From Takakia lepidozioides (Eukaryota > Streptophyta > Takakiopsida > Takakiales > Takakiaceae), in contig CM060733.1 of the NCBI GenBank assembly GCA_030704615.1, positions 76,296,907 through 76,360,906 of the forward strand: a DNA stretch of 64,000 bases, written 5' to 3'. Positions 40,990-52,177 of this stretch are shown here, piece by piece; position 1 is the first letter of the stretch, and each line of letters opens with the position of its first letter. The notes beneath the pieces are model-generated. The model did not search any database. It had not been told where the DNA came from and was given only the letters and a program-made list of their open reading frames with translations. The translations under genes were made by a program, and so were the position numbers.

Positions 40990-41712
40990 TGTCGCACACC
41001 TCGATTCGGTAAACTCCCCTTCAAGTCATAGTTACTCGCTTTGATGCGCGCGCCTGACTCCCAACCTGGCCGCCGGGCCAACTTGGAGTTTCGGCTGCTC
41101 ACCGGGACATAACGGTCCCCTTCCGCTTCCCTCTAAACCCTCCACCTATTTGGGACTAGGAGAATTCCCTTTGGTAGATGGCAGTCCGGAACAGCTCCCC
41201 ACTCTTTGGTCGCTTTCCGGCTCGCTCGCTTACTCACTAGTTTTGGTCACCAACGGGCTTGCACCGTTCTCGGGGTTACTACTCCCTATATATACTTCTG
41301 TAGCTGTCCGCGGGGGTTTCATAACCAGCCATGCCATTTTATGGCGAACCACCACGAAAACCCTCGACTCCCGGTGGTGAGTCGCGGTGAGTCTTGGCCC
41401 ACTCACCGCGGCCCCAATGGACCGTGATGAGTCCCAAGACTCCCCACGACTCCCACCTCGAGGTCTCCACCCCATGGTGAGTCCTATGCCACCCCCACTA
41501 AGTCCCACTAAGCTACCACCACCCCTTGTGGAGCCACCTCCACCGCAACCCGGTGTGCGGGGCTCCACCTAGTGAGCGCCTCCGCCTCCTTGAGTGCCTT
41601 GGGCACTCAAGGGTGCTTCAGCCCCCCATACCTATCGCTGCCGCTGCCCCCACCACAGGGGCAGCCCCTCATGTGTCCCGACCCCCTGCCCTCAAGGCAA
41701 AGGGCCGCGACA
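40990..41712 (-). repeat. LTR of the chromovirus (3' LTR)
   Basis: 723 bp, nearly identical to 47232-47955, bounded by TG...CA and next to the CGGTG duplication. Confidence 0.95.
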
Positions 41713-42614
41713 CACACCCCTACCAACAGGGAGTCGATGTCCTCATCGACTTGTCCATTTTGTAGAAACGAACATCCAAGTTGTGGCGTCCCACATCAAG
41801 GAGTTTGTTTCCGTACCATGGCGTCCCATGGCAAAGAACCCAACCCCACACTTGACTCCACTCTCCACTAGCTAGTTCGGCCGACTTCCTCCAAGTCCCG
41901 GCCAAGGGTGGAGCCTCTCCAGCTCCTCCCAGTGCACTCTTCTTGGCCTACTTCAAGGCCAAGGAACGATCCTCCCCGAGGATCGAATCGCCTTACTGCA
42001 ACAACATTGCTTGCGATCGCTCATGATGCCGCTTTTGGCATCACCTTGAGCAAGGGTTCACCTGAACCCTCTTTGACTAGGAAGATAACCTTGAACCAAC
42101 CGTGCGCCCCAATCACTACAATTGGGTCCGCCTTGGAATGCTGGCCTGAGGTACGGGAACACGCCGAAGCCGCACTACGACTTCGTCCCGAGGCTACACG
42201 ATTATAGTACGTGAACGGAAGCACGTAGCTTCCGCGTTAGCCCGCACTACAAGGCAACCCCCTCGTAGCGCAGTTATAGTACGCGCACGCGCCAGGTGCG
42301 CACTAGCACTTGAACTCCCAAATAAGGCGCAAGTTTCCTTGCCCCTTGGATGGGAGTCACCCGATTTCGGCACTGCGCAAACACACGATTAACCCAATTT
42401 ACCTCTCCCACTTTTGTAAGCTAGCATGCATTCTACACACCAGCCAACCACACCATGCATCACCATTCCAAACACAATAGGACGCACAATATTTGGAACC
42501 CATTTCCTTTATCAAAATTTTGTACAATACAAGTTTTTGCAATCGGATTCCTGAGCTAGCTAAACCGGGCTAAGCATGCATTTCCTCCCCCACGCTCCAA
42601 GGTTGATGTCCCCA
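41713..42614 (-). other. Untranslated region between integrase and 3' LTR
   Basis: About 900 bp without a coding frame on the element's strand. The candidate polypurine tract next to the 3' LTR (minus strand GGTAGGGGTGTG) is short. Confidence 0.6.
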
Positions 42615-44402
42615 TCAACGCTTCTTCCGCTTTTGAGGTCGCCCTTCGAACGCTGCAACTGCCTCGGATGCGTTTCCCATTTCTGAGGCACGCACCCAAG
42701 ATGCCTCCACAAGATGATAGCCCTTCCATTTGACGAGATACTCCGTTTCTCGGTTCTTGAACCTCCTCGACTTAAGTATTGCCTCCACCTCGTACTCGGG
42801 TTCATTTTCATGATCCAACAGCATAGGTGGCGGACGCAACACTTGCTGCCGATTCGGACGTGCTTCATCTTTGAAGTAAGGCTTCAAAAGGGAGACATGG
42901 AATACTGGGTGCACCTTGCTGTTTGCTGGCAGCTCCAATTCATACACATCCTCATTCATAACCCTCCGAATGCGAAAGGGACCCGCATACGGAGGTACGA
43001 ACTTCGGACTCATTTCCGGAGGTAGTCGAAAATTCTTGATGTTCAACCAGACCTCTGTGCCTGCCTCAAACTTCACTTCCCTCCGCTTCCGATTCGCCTG
43101 CCTTTCATACCGTTTCCTAGCTTTGGCAATGTTGTACTTTGCGAGCTTCAACAAACGCTCGCGTTCTTCCAGTACCGCCGCTACTGCCGGTTCCTCAACG
43201 TCCTGGGCGGCCCAACTTGTCGGCACCAGAGGTGCTTTTCCATAGACCAACACAAAAGGGGAAACTCCCGTCGCGGAGTGTTCTGTGTTATTATAACAGA
43301 ACTCTGCCGCGTCTAAGTGTTCCATCCAGTCTGATTGGTCTGCCGACACGTAATTCCGCAAGAATTGCTTCACTACGGAATTCACTCTTTCCGTTTGGCC
43401 GTCCGTCGTAGGTCGGAAGGCGGTGCTCATCTTCAGCCTCGTCCCCATCTTCTTCCAAAGTGCTCTCCAGAATTTACTCGTAAACTTTGGGTCGCGGTCC
43501 GAGACAATATCCTTCGGGACTCCATGATGCTTTAAGACGTGGGCGAAGTAAAGTCGCCCTGTCTCCTGCGCAGTTGCCGTCTCCTTGGTGGGGATGAAAT
43601 GGGCCATTTTACTGAACCTATCTACCACCACCATGATTGCATCGAATCCTTTTGACAGCGGCATAGCAGTCATGAAATCCATCGAGACGCTTTCCCAAGT
43701 CCCCTCTGGAATCGGCAAGGGTTGTAACAGCCCCGCTTGCTTTTTATACTCGCTCCGGTTTTGTTGGCATGTGGTGCATGTCTTTACATACTCCTCTGCC
43801 TCCTCCCTCAGTTTGGGCCAGAAATACTCTTTCTTCAAGAGTGCCGCAGTGCGCTTGGCTCCACCGTGGCCCGCAAGCGGGCTATCATGGCATTCTCTCA
43901 AGAGACTATCCCTGATCCCTCCCTTTGGCACATAGAGACGTTTTTGCTTATACCGGAGCAGTCCGTTTTGCAAGTGGAACTGCGATTTAACCCCCATTCT
44001 CAAGTTCTGCATCACGCACTTTGCCAGCTCATCCTTCCGGCAAGCCTTCCGGATCTTCCTTTGGAGCGCCGTCTCGCCCTTGTACACCAACAAGAGCTGC
44101 TGCTTTCTACTTAAAGCATCGGCCACCACATTGTCCCGTCCCGGTTTGTACTGGATATCCACGTCGAACACTGCCAAAGTATCTTGCCACCTAAGTTGTT
44201 TTGGGGACAACTTGGGCTGCGTGGCAAAATACTTCACCGTGACATTGTCCGTGAACACCTTCACTGGGTTGGAACCAACATAGTGGCGCCAGAGTTCAAG
44301 GCAATGTACCACCGCCTTCATCTCTTTTTCGTGCGTCGGCCACCGTCGCTCCACTTCATTCAGTTTCTTACTTTCGTAAGCCACTGGACGTCCATCTTGC
44401 AT
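42615..44402 (-). pseudogene. Chromovirus Pol: RNase H end, integrase, chromodomain
   Basis: 595 residues. Residues 1-100 finish RNase H (RRWPTHEKEMKAVVHCLELW, VFTDN, ADALSRK). Residues about 165-215 are the integrase zinc domain (LLRECHDSPLAGHGGAKRT... CTTCQQNR; an H-H-C-C pattern). The catalytic core follows with Asp in SVSMDFMTAMP, Asp in DIVSDRDPKFTSKFW and Glu in TDGQTERVNS. The C-terminus carries a chromodomain (YEVEAILKSRRF, YLVKWKGYHLVEASWV), which in chromoviruses guides integration to modified histones and defines the clade. The coding piece is intact, but it is cut off from RT by a frame change near 44410, so it is part of a broken polyprotein. Confidence 0.93.
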
Positions 44403-44507
44403 AAGTACACCCCAATTGCGAAGTCCGATGCATCTGTATGAATCTCAAACGGACGATCGAACTCCGGGATTTTTAAGACTGGAGCTTCCGTCATCCGCTG
44501 CTTCAAT

Positions 44508-45266
44508 TCAGCAAAAGCTTGGCCACAAAATGTGTTCCATTCCCCAGACTTTGGATTTACACAGAAGGTCCGACAGCGGCCCCGCGATCTTGGCGAAATT
44601 TCTCACATACTTCCGGTAATAGGAGGCGAGTCCTAGGAAGGATCGCACTCCCGGGACCGAAGTCGGAGGCTCCCAGTCCAAGATCGCCCTCACCTTTCTG
44701 TCATCCATTTTGATCCCATCCTGTGTAATCACGTGCCCCAAGAACTCCACTTTTGTGACCCCGAATTCGCACTTTGAAGCTTTGGCATACAGCTTCCCTT
44801 CTCGCAATTTTTGGAACACCCTTTTGAGGTGCTCCAGGTGCTCCTCCTTTGTTTTCGAGTACACCAAGATGTCGTCGATGTACACGATCACAAAGTCATC
44901 CAACCACTCCTGGAAAAGGCTGTTCATCAGCGTGCTAAATGTCGCTGGTGCATTGGTGAGCCCAAAAGGCATCACCAAGAACTCATATGAACCATACCTT
45001 GTCCTGCACGCGGTCTTCTCCTCATCTCCTTCCGCCACCCGAATTTGGTGATAGCCGGAGCGCAAGTCGATCCGGCTGAAATACTTCGCTCCTGCCAACC
45101 GATCGAAGAGGTCGTCGATCCTTGGCAAAGGGTACCGGTTTTTGATAGTCACCTTATTCAGAGCCCTGTAATCGACACACATCCGCAGCGTCCCATCCTT
45201 CTTGTCTGCAAATAGCACCGGGGCTCCGTAAGGTGACTTACTCGGCCGGATGTACCCCTTTGACAT
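44508..45266 (-). pseudogene. Chromovirus Pol: reverse transcriptase
   Basis: 252 residues covering the [54 protein letters not shown], and the catalytic YIDDILVYS with two Asp. It ends in the connection region ([17 protein letters not shown]). It is separated from protease by a one-base loss near 45270 and from RNase H by shifts at about 44560 and 44410, beside G-runs. Between them a third frame ([36 protein letters not shown]) bridges the two. Catalytic residues are present, so the domain itself looks undamaged. Confidence 0.93.
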
Positions 45267-47176
45267 TAGATCTTGAGCTGAGTCTTCAGCTCGACCAACT
45301 CTTTGTGGCTCAACCGGTAGGGCGCCTTGGCAGGCGGTTCCGATCCCGGTATCACCTCAATTTTGTGGTCAACTCCTCTTCGCGGTGGCAAGCCGCTTGG
45401 TAAATCCTCCGGCATCACATCCTGGTATTTCTCCAAAATCCCCTTGATCCAATCTGGGCTCGGCTCCCCATCGCCTTCTCCTTTCACTTCTCTAATGTAA
45501 AGCAAAAACTGGGACTCGTGTGTCTCCTCCACGGCCCACTCCTTTGCTGATAGAAGGTTTATTCGCCCTCCCACGGATTTGGGCGTTTCCGACACTCGTA
45601 AAACCTCGCCACCATTCCCACATGGCAGCGTGACTACTCTCTTGCGGCCATCTATGACCGCTCCGGATTTGCTCAAAAAGGTCATTCCCAAAATGAGATC
45701 CACTCCATCGATCTCGCAGATAGTGAAGTTCTCACGTCCCTCCCAACTCCCCAGTTGAAGAGGAACATCAAACGCCAACCTTGTCGCCAACTGAGGTTCT
45801 CCTTTGGCAGAGCGCACCTCAATAGAGGCCCCCACGTCACTTGTCGGGAGTCCCAACTTTCGCGCCGCCGCCGGCGTCATGAAGGAGTGCGACGCTCCTG
45901 TGTCCACCAACAACGACACATTAGTTCCGGATATTATCCCATCCACGAACAATAACTGACTCCCTTTTCGTAAGGCGCCAGTTTCCTGATACAACTCACA
46001 AGAAAATTTGCCTACCTTGCAAGTCCTGGCGACCACCGCTTCCACCAAGCGACTGATGGTATCTTCCGACAGCTCCGTGGTCGCCCGAGTCATGTTCAAT
46101 TGCCGGGGCTTCGTGCACTTCTTGGCCATGTGCCCGGGCTCCCCGCAATTGAAACACACTCCATCAAAGGTCGCCTTCTGTCCGCCATAAGTCGCTCCAC
46201 CCGCTTTTCCTTTCGAAGCACCGGGTGCCGCCTTGACGTGTGAAGGACCTCCCTTCGATTTCCACGTGCCATTTTCGCCGCGTGGCCTATCCCACTTCTT
46301 TTCCGGTCGGGAGGAGTCACCTTCCCGCCGGGTCTTCTTGTGGTTCAGCTCCGTACGGCCTTGTCTCTCACCCCTAGGGACATCCGAGAAACATTCAGCT
46401 CTCTCAATTGCCTCGTTCAAAGTCTTGGGTGGCTTCTCCTCCAACTTCCGCCTAGCCCATGGGGCCAGTCCCGCCACAAAGTTGAAGACCATTTCTGGTT
46501 CTGCCATGTCCGCGACTTCGAGCAACAGCACATTGAAAGCCTGGACATACCCCCGAATGTCATCTGTTTGCTTCAAATTCCTCATCTTGTCCCGGGCAAG
46601 CCAGGATGCGTTGAGGGGCACAAACTGTCTCTTCATCAATTCCTTGAACTCACTCCAGTTCAAGGTTTCCGGGCTTGGGCCTCGGTCGTGAAGGCGTTTC
46701 TGCCACCATTGTTGAGCATAGCCCCTCAAATAGGTGGGAGCCACTTCCACCCGATCCTCGTCACTCAACTTGGCCGCCCGGAAGTACTGCTCTAGCTCCA
46801 GGAGCCAGGTGTTGAGTGCCTTCCGGTTTCGAACGCCCTCGAAGGTGCCGGGTTCCTTAGGCTTCACCTTAAACTTTGCCTTGGTGGAAGTGGCATTAGC
46901 CGCCTTCAACACGTCTTTCAACGTCCCGCCAAACTGCGCCAACAACCCTTCCCAAAAGGCTGCCGGCATGGGAGGCATCTCTTGGTTTGTCGGAGCTCTC
47001 AAAGATTCCTCGGGCTCCGACTCCTCGGATTCCTCCCGCTCCTGAGCGGCCTCGTTTTCGGAAACATTAATCGCTTCCTCAAACGGCCGCCTCGGTGACA
47101 CGTCGCCCCCATCGGGCTCACCGGGATCATCATCTTTTGGGCCGTTCCGCTTTCGCTTCGGCTTGCCCGACCCCAT
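45266..47176 (-). CDS. Chromovirus Gag-protease
   Basis: I start it at the ATG at 47176 ([17 protein letters not shown]) just inside the PBS; the open frame runs upstream into the LTR. An acidic N-terminal region is followed by a retrotransposon gag domain ([34 protein letters not shown]), a basic linker and a CCHC knuckle ([14 protein letters not shown]). The aspartic protease active site is [12 protein letters not shown], with the downstream LILGMTFL. It forms the capsid and processes the polyprotein. The frame closes with TAA at 45266 right before RT because of an apparent one-base loss. Confidence 0.92.
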   Translation of the reverse strand: MGSGKPKRKRNGPKDDDPGEPDGGDVSPRRPFEEAINVSENEAAQEREESEESEPEESLRAPTNQEMPPMPAAFWEGLLAQFGGTLKDVLKAANATSTKAKFKVKPKEPGTFEGVRNRKALNTWLLELEQYFRAAKLSDEDRVEVAPTYLRGYAQQWWQKRLHDRGPSPETLNWSEFKELMKRQFVPLNASWLARDKMRNLKQTDDIRGYVQAFNVLLLEVADMAEPEMVFNFVAGLAPWARRKLEEKPPKTLNEAIERAECFSDVPRGERQGRTELNHKKTRREGDSSRPEKKWDRPRGENGTWKSKGGPSHVKAAPGASKGKAGGATYGGQKATFDGVCFNCGEPGHMAKKCTKPRQLNMTRATTELSEDTISRLVEAVVARTCKVGKFSCELYQETGALRKGSQLLFVDGIISGTNVSLLVDTGASHSFMTPAAARKLGLPTSDVGASIEVRSAKGEPQLATRLAFDVPLQLGSWEGRENFTICEIDGVDLILGMTFLSKSGAVIDGRKRVVTLPCGNGGEVLRVSETPKSVGGRINLLSAKEWAVEETHESQFLLYIREVKGEGDGEPSPDWIKGILEKYQDVMPEDLPSGLPPRRGVDHKIEVIPGSEPPAKAPYRLSHKELVELKTQLKI

Positions 47177-47217
47177 GATGAGGCCAATCCCAAGGACGAT
47201 CGCGTACTGAACTCTAA

Positions 47218-47229
47218 GCTCTGATACCA
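47218..47229 (-). promoter_or_regulatory. Primer binding site, initiator Met-tRNA
   Basis: Minus strand TGGTATCAGAGC, complementary to the 3' end of plant initiator tRNA-Met, two bases from the 5' LTR. It primes minus-strand DNA synthesis. Confidence 0.93.
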
Positions 47230-47231
47230 AG

Positions 47232-47955
47232 TGTCGCACACCTCGATTCGGTAAACTCCCCTTCAAGTCATAGTTACTCGCTTTGATGCGCGCGCCTGAC
47301 TCCCAACCTGGCCGCCGGGCCAACTTGGAGTTTCGGCTGCTCACCGGGACATAACGGTCCCCTTCCGCTTCCCTCTAAACCCTCCACCTATTTGGGACTA
47401 GGAGAATTCCCTTTGGTAGATGGCAGTCCGGAACAGCTCCCCACTCTTTGGTCGCTTTCCGGCTCGCTCGCTTACTCACTAGTTTTTGGTCACCAACGGG
47501 CTTGCACCGTTCTCGGGGTTACTACTCCCTATATATACTTCTGTAGCTGTCCGCGGGGGTTTCATAACCAGCCATGCCATTTTATGGCGAACCACCACGA
47601 AAACCCTCGACTCCCGGTGGTGAGTCGCGGTGAGTCTTGGCCCACTCACCGCGGCCCCAATGGACCGTGATGAGTCCCAAGACTCCCCACGACTCCCACC
47701 TCGAGGTCTCCACCCCATGGTGAGTCCTATGCCACCCCCACTAAGTCCCACTAAGCTACCACCACCCCTTGTGGAGCCACCTCCACCGCAACCCGGTGTG
47801 CGGGGCTCCACCTAGTGAGCGCCTCCGCCTCCTTGAGTGCCTTGGGCACTCAAGGGTGCTTCAGCCCCCCATACCTATCGCCGCCGCTGCCCCCACCACA
47901 GGGGCAGCCCCTCATGTGTCCCGACCCCCTGCCCTCAAGGCAAAGGGCCGCGACA
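47232..47955 (-). repeat. LTR of the chromovirus (5' LTR)
   Basis: 724 bp partner of 40990-41712. Holds CTCCCTATATATACTTC on the plus strand, but no promoter box is assigned for the minus-strand transcript. Confidence 0.95.
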
Positions 47956-47992
47956 CGGTGTTATTATCATACATCTTCTGTATGACATAAGG

Positions 47993-48637
47993 TCATTTCC
48001 ATGGTGATTTAAGCTTAAAAGCTTTAATCTTCCCATTCTTCTGCAACCACAGTACCAAATCTCCTGTCTTAAAAGTCTTTAATTTACCTTCATCAAACTG
48101 ATCCTTCCTCTTCATCTGAATTCTGGTTATGTTATCAACTGCATCAGCACGTACTTCTTCCACATGATATAATTCATGTTTCCTGACCTTAATTGAATCT
48201 TCCAATTCCATTCTCCTTCCCCATTCAGTTCTCATGGTAGGTAACAAGAATTCCACTGGAAGTAAAGCTTCCATACCATAAACTAATTGGAATGGTGTAT
48301 ACTTAGTGGTGACTTTATATGAAGTCTTGTATGACCACAAAGCTGTCAGCAGCTTTGTATCCCAATCTGTTCTGTTTGCATTGACTATCTTAGCCAAGAT
48401 AGTACATAATATTTTGTTGGTAGCCTCTGCCTGCCCATTACCTTGTGGGTAATATGTTGTACTCTTCCTATGCACAATCATGAACTCTTTAGTCAATAGT
48501 TCAATGGTCTCATTAATGAAGTGACTTCCCTGGTCACTGATAAATTCCAGGGGACAGCCAAATCGTGTAAGTATGTTCTCATACATGAACCTTGCTATGG
48601 ACTTAGCTGTGTTGTCCCTCAGAGCTTTAGCTTCCAC
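47993..48637 (-). pseudogene. Outer gypsy element: integrase core
   Basis: Begins just after the first catalytic Asp, which is encoded upstream in WGLDFVGPINPPAKN (about 48727). This part has the second Asp in LEFISDQGSHFINETI and the Glu in YYPQGNGQAEATNKILCTIL, then FQLVYGMEALLPVEFL. The domain inserts element cDNA into the genome. A TGA at 47995-47993 interrupts SPWK/PYVIQK, and the frame then meets the inserted chromovirus. Confidence 0.9.
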
Positions 48638-48733
48638 CCACTTTGTAGTATAATCAGTGGCTGTGATTATATACTTGTTCTGTGTATTCTTGGCTGGTGG
48701 GTTAATTGGTCCAACAAAGTCTAGTCCCCATTT

Positions 48734-48970
48734 CTAAAATGGTTCAGTAGGCATCGTAGGATGCAAAGCCATCTTCCCAGATCTCTGCAATGGTCCTAGC
48801 CTCTGACACTCATCACAACTCTGACAATACTTGTGTACATTCTTGAACAAAGTAGGCCACCAGTAACCTGCAAGTAGTATCTTTCTACTAGTAGTCTCTT
48901 CTCCAAAATGACCTCCAGCCACTCCTTTATGAACTTCCTCCAAAACTTTATTTACTTCATGGTGGTGCAA
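48734..48970 (-). pseudogene. Outer gypsy element: integrase zinc-binding domain
   Basis: Carries the H-H-C-C pattern: EVHKGVAGGHFGEETT followed by YCQSCDECQRLG. Bounded by in-frame stops TGA (48976-48974) and TAG (48736-48734). The second stop falls in EPF/KWGLDFVGP, a conserved join to the catalytic core. Confidence 0.88.
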
Positions 48971-49120
48971 GCATCATTTAAGTACTCCATCAGGTCCTAG
49001 CTTATACATTCTGCCCCCTACCATAGTATAAGATAAAGCCTTGATAGCGATTCTCTTCCTCTGCTCCTTACCATAACTAGGTGGGCAGTGACCATGAGTA
49101 AGGTAGTATTTGATTGGCCA

Positions 49121-49654
49121 CTACCAATCTAACCAGTCATCTGCACTTCCCTGCACCTCCACCGCAAATAAACTCGCATAAGGTAATTGGTCGTCTACTC
49201 CTGTGGCGGGCTCTCCTGTTGATAGGCGTGACAAGTGATCTACCACAAGATGCAAACGGCCAGGCTTGTAAACAACTTCGAACTCAAACTCGTGCAAGAT
49301 TATTAACCACCTTGCTATCCTTCCACTTATCAAAGGTTTGTTCACCAGATATATCAGAGCCTGGTGATCCACATAAAACATAAACTTTCTTCCCAATAGG
49401 TAATGCCTGAATTTCTTGACTGCATAAATCATTGCCAGTGCTTCTCTTTCAGTTGTGCTATAGTTCCTTTCAGCACTGTTCATCAACCTGCTAGCATAGT
49501 ACACAGGTGAATCTATATTTCCTGTAACATTTTGGGCTAACACTGCTCCCAACGCTTCTCCTGAGGCATCACAGTGAACATGAAATACTACATGCCAGTG
49601 AGGGTTAATCAGCACAGGTGTAGTTGTTACTGACAATGTAAGTTCCTCAAAAGC
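49121..49654 (-). pseudogene. Outer gypsy element: RNase H
   Basis: In frame with the RT piece, starting after a TAG at 49657. Motifs are VHCDASGEALGAVL, YYASRLMNSAERNYSTTERE and FYVDHQALIYLVNK, ending with VVDHLSRL. It degrades the RNA strand during reverse transcription. It stops at a TAG (49123-49121) within DDWLDW. Confidence 0.9.
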
Positions 49655-50875
49655 CTATTGATATTCAGCTGTCCATACAAACACTGCATCTTTCTTCAGA
49701 AGCTTGCTCAATGGTGCTGCTATCTGTGCATACCGTCTGACAAATCTTCTGTAATAACTGGTTTGTCCAAGGAATCTCCTTAGACTCTTAATATTTACTA
49801 GTGGTGGAGAGGCTTTAATGGCCTTTGTCTTTCTGGGATCCACAAGAAGTCCCCTCGTACACACAATGTGTCCCAAGAGCACCCCTGAGTTCACACAGAA
49901 AGTACACTTCTCTGGATTCAGGCCCAGACCTCTAACCTTCTGTGCATAGTTGGGATTCATTCTGTACCTTGCCTGTTTGATTGGTACTGACCCTGGTTCC
50001 AGTTCAATCTTGTGTTGACAGATATCAGGTGGTATCCCTTTCAAATCCTCGTAGCTCCAAGCAAATACATCTCTGTATTTGATGAACAGACTTTTAGCTT
50101 CCTCAAAGAATTCTGGCTCCAAATCAGCCCCTACCTTCACCATCCTCGGTTCCCCTTCAGTTCCCACATTCACTTCTCTCACCTGCTCATCAGCTGTGAT
50201 TGTCCATCCAGTCACCACTTCATCCTGTAAACTCACAATGGCTGGTTCCTCTAGGATTTCCATTTCTCCCTGTCTTTCTTCATAGAAATGTGGTGGGTAA
50301 CTGCTTGTTTCATCTTCAATTGGTGTTGCTGTCACTACACCACAACAGATACCTTTTAAACAACTTAGGCCTTCCAGTTGCATCTCTGCAACCTGCTCCC
50401 ACTCTAGGTGTGCAGCGAATAGGGTAGCTTCCTGCTCCTCATCAAGTCCTCCCCTCCAGTCATACTCCCTGACCCCTCGAGGTCTTCTCGTAGCAGGTAA
50501 TCTACTAGATTTCTTAGTGGTGATTTGTATCTTGTGCATCCCATCATGCACAGTTAGTAACTGGGAATTCCAGTCATGGAATACCCTGGCCTGTTTCAAC
50601 CACGGTCGACCTAACAATAAGGAGTAAGCTTCCATGACTTCATCCATTTTCAACACAGTTACTGTGATCATAAAGTTCATCTTTTGAATCTGTATCTTAA
50701 CTCCTCTTATCAATCCCAATGGCTGTACACTTCTTTGATCTGCCATTGTTACTGTAAATGGGGCTGGTTTCATGTTACTTAGACCAAGCTTCTGCCTTAA
50801 TTGGTCTGTCATGATATTCACTCCAAAGCCTCCATCTATCAGTACATCAGTTAGTTCTGTGCTTCCAATTCTCAA
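49655..50875 (-). pseudogene. Outer gypsy element: protease and RT with the catalytic core deleted
   Basis: Residues 1-130 are the aspartic protease region (VLIDGGFGVNIM active site; AYSLLLGRPWLKQARVFHDW). Residues about 255-300 give the RT entry (DVFAWSYEDLKGIPPDICQH, ARYRMNPNYAQKVR). The sequence then jumps straight to GLNPEKCTFCVNSGVLLGHI near 49925. In related elements some 170 residues separate these segments, including the fingers and the palm YxDD or FxDD motif, so the polymerase core has been lost by an in-frame deletion. The connection region (LRRFLGQTSYYRRFVRRYAQ) is present. This copy cannot encode an active polymerase. Confidence 0.88.
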
Positions 50876-52174
50876 TTAGATTACTGGCATAAAATCATCA
50901 AAGTCCATGACTGTTTCTCGCCCTTCCGGCTTCACATTATAACTGGTCACCTTGCTGTTCAGGTCTGTGTTCCCTGTCACATGGGCAATTCGATTGATTG
51001 CTTGATACAGCCTGTGTCTATAATAAGGTGCCACAGCAAATAGCTGTCCAATGGTAATCTCCGCTTTGGACTGGCATATTACTTCAGCCAAAATCCCTTC
51101 ACTACTCTGCATTTCTGCAGCTTCTTTCTTCCCTTCATCCTCACTCACTTCCTCTTCTCTTTCAGAATCAGAGGAATCTGCCATAGGAATATCAGTACAA
51201 TTCTGCATTTCCCTTATGATATCTACCACTTCCTTGTACAGTTCCTTCTCATCTCTCCAAGCCTCATCGTTTTCAGGCACATCACTGCCATCTTCATTAT
51301 CATCACCTTCCTCATCTATTGGAGGTATTATTTTGGCTTTGCTTCTCGTTACTATCATTGTACTTACTTCTGGTACAACACATGGCCTAACCATGTGAGC
51401 TGCCACCACTGGCCCCTCATTCACAGGAGCTCTCATCTCATTCTGCTGTCTGATCCAGAATGGACAGGCTGCCTTGCGATGTCCTGCCTGATTACAATAG
51501 TAACACAGTTCTTCCCCATTAGGTCCTCGCCCTTGGTCTGTTCTGGGATTGTTTCTGTAATCCTGATTCCCTGGCTGGTAATTCCCCCTTGGATTACCCT
51601 GATAGTTGCCTCTGGAATTTCCTTGGTAATTCCCTCTTCGATTTCCTCTCCCTTCCGTGCCATTGTTATAACCACCAGGCCTACCATAGTGGTCCTGATC
51701 ACTGTTTCTTCTTGGCTGGGGCTGCACTTGATGCACCCTTACTTGCCTAGATTTTCTAGCTGCTGTCCTTCTGTTGTAGTAACAATTCTCAGTAGAATGG
51801 TTATCCATTTTACAGATAGTACAATGTTTCTCCTTCATGTGGCATTCAGTGGTGGTATGGCCTTCATTCTGGCACTTTGCACACCAAACACCCTTCCTCC
51901 AATGTGTTGCAGCCTTTGTGGCATACTTCTTCAAGATTTCTTCTAATCTTTTCTTATAGTTATCCCTCTTCAACTTTTCCTTCCTCTTACTGTTCCTTTT
52001 CAGCTCTTGCTCTTCTTCCTCATTTGACTCATCCTCAGAGTCCTCATCATCCATTTTCTCTCTCCTGAGCATTCCCAATTGCTCAATTCTGTTCGCTGTT
52101 TCAAATGCCTCCTCCACTGTATTATGGGGTAACATATCCACTTTCTTTTGCAACTCTGGTCTTAGTCCACTCAC
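50876..52174 (-). pseudogene. Outer gypsy element: Gag nucleocapsid region
   Basis: In frame with the preceding gag piece after a TGA at 52180-52178. It has a charged coiled region (DSEDESNEEEEQELKRNSKR) and three Cys/His motifs: CAKCQNEGHTTTEC, then CTICKMDNHSTENC, and after an Asn/Arg/Gly-rich repeat region (GNRRGNYQGNSRGNYQGNPR) CYYCNQAGHRKAAC. Three knuckles, rather than one or two, is notable. It ends at a TAA (50878-50876) just before protease. The nucleocapsid would package element RNA. Confidence 0.88.
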
Positions 52175-52177
52175 AAA

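Larger units (their letters stand above)
40990..47955 (-). mobile_element. Chromovirus LTR retrotransposon (Ty3/gypsy), young insertion
   Basis: Complete structure on the minus strand: 5' LTR at 47955-47232, PBS next to it, gag-protease-RT-RNase H-integrase-chromodomain, and 3' LTR at 41712-40990. The target duplication is CGGTG (40985-40989 and 47956-47960). The LTRs start TGTCGCAC and end CGCGACA on the plus strand. By eye they differ by about one SNP (near 41638 against 47881) and one T indel (near 41243 against 47485), implying recent insertion. The polyprotein is split by three frame changes, so this copy as assembled could not make a full Pol. It sits inside the integrase region of an older gypsy element. 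Confidence 0.95.

Noticed and set aside
42714-47045. Many plus-strand open frames across the chromovirus
   Set aside because: They are antisense shadows of the intact minus-strand gag-pol domains.
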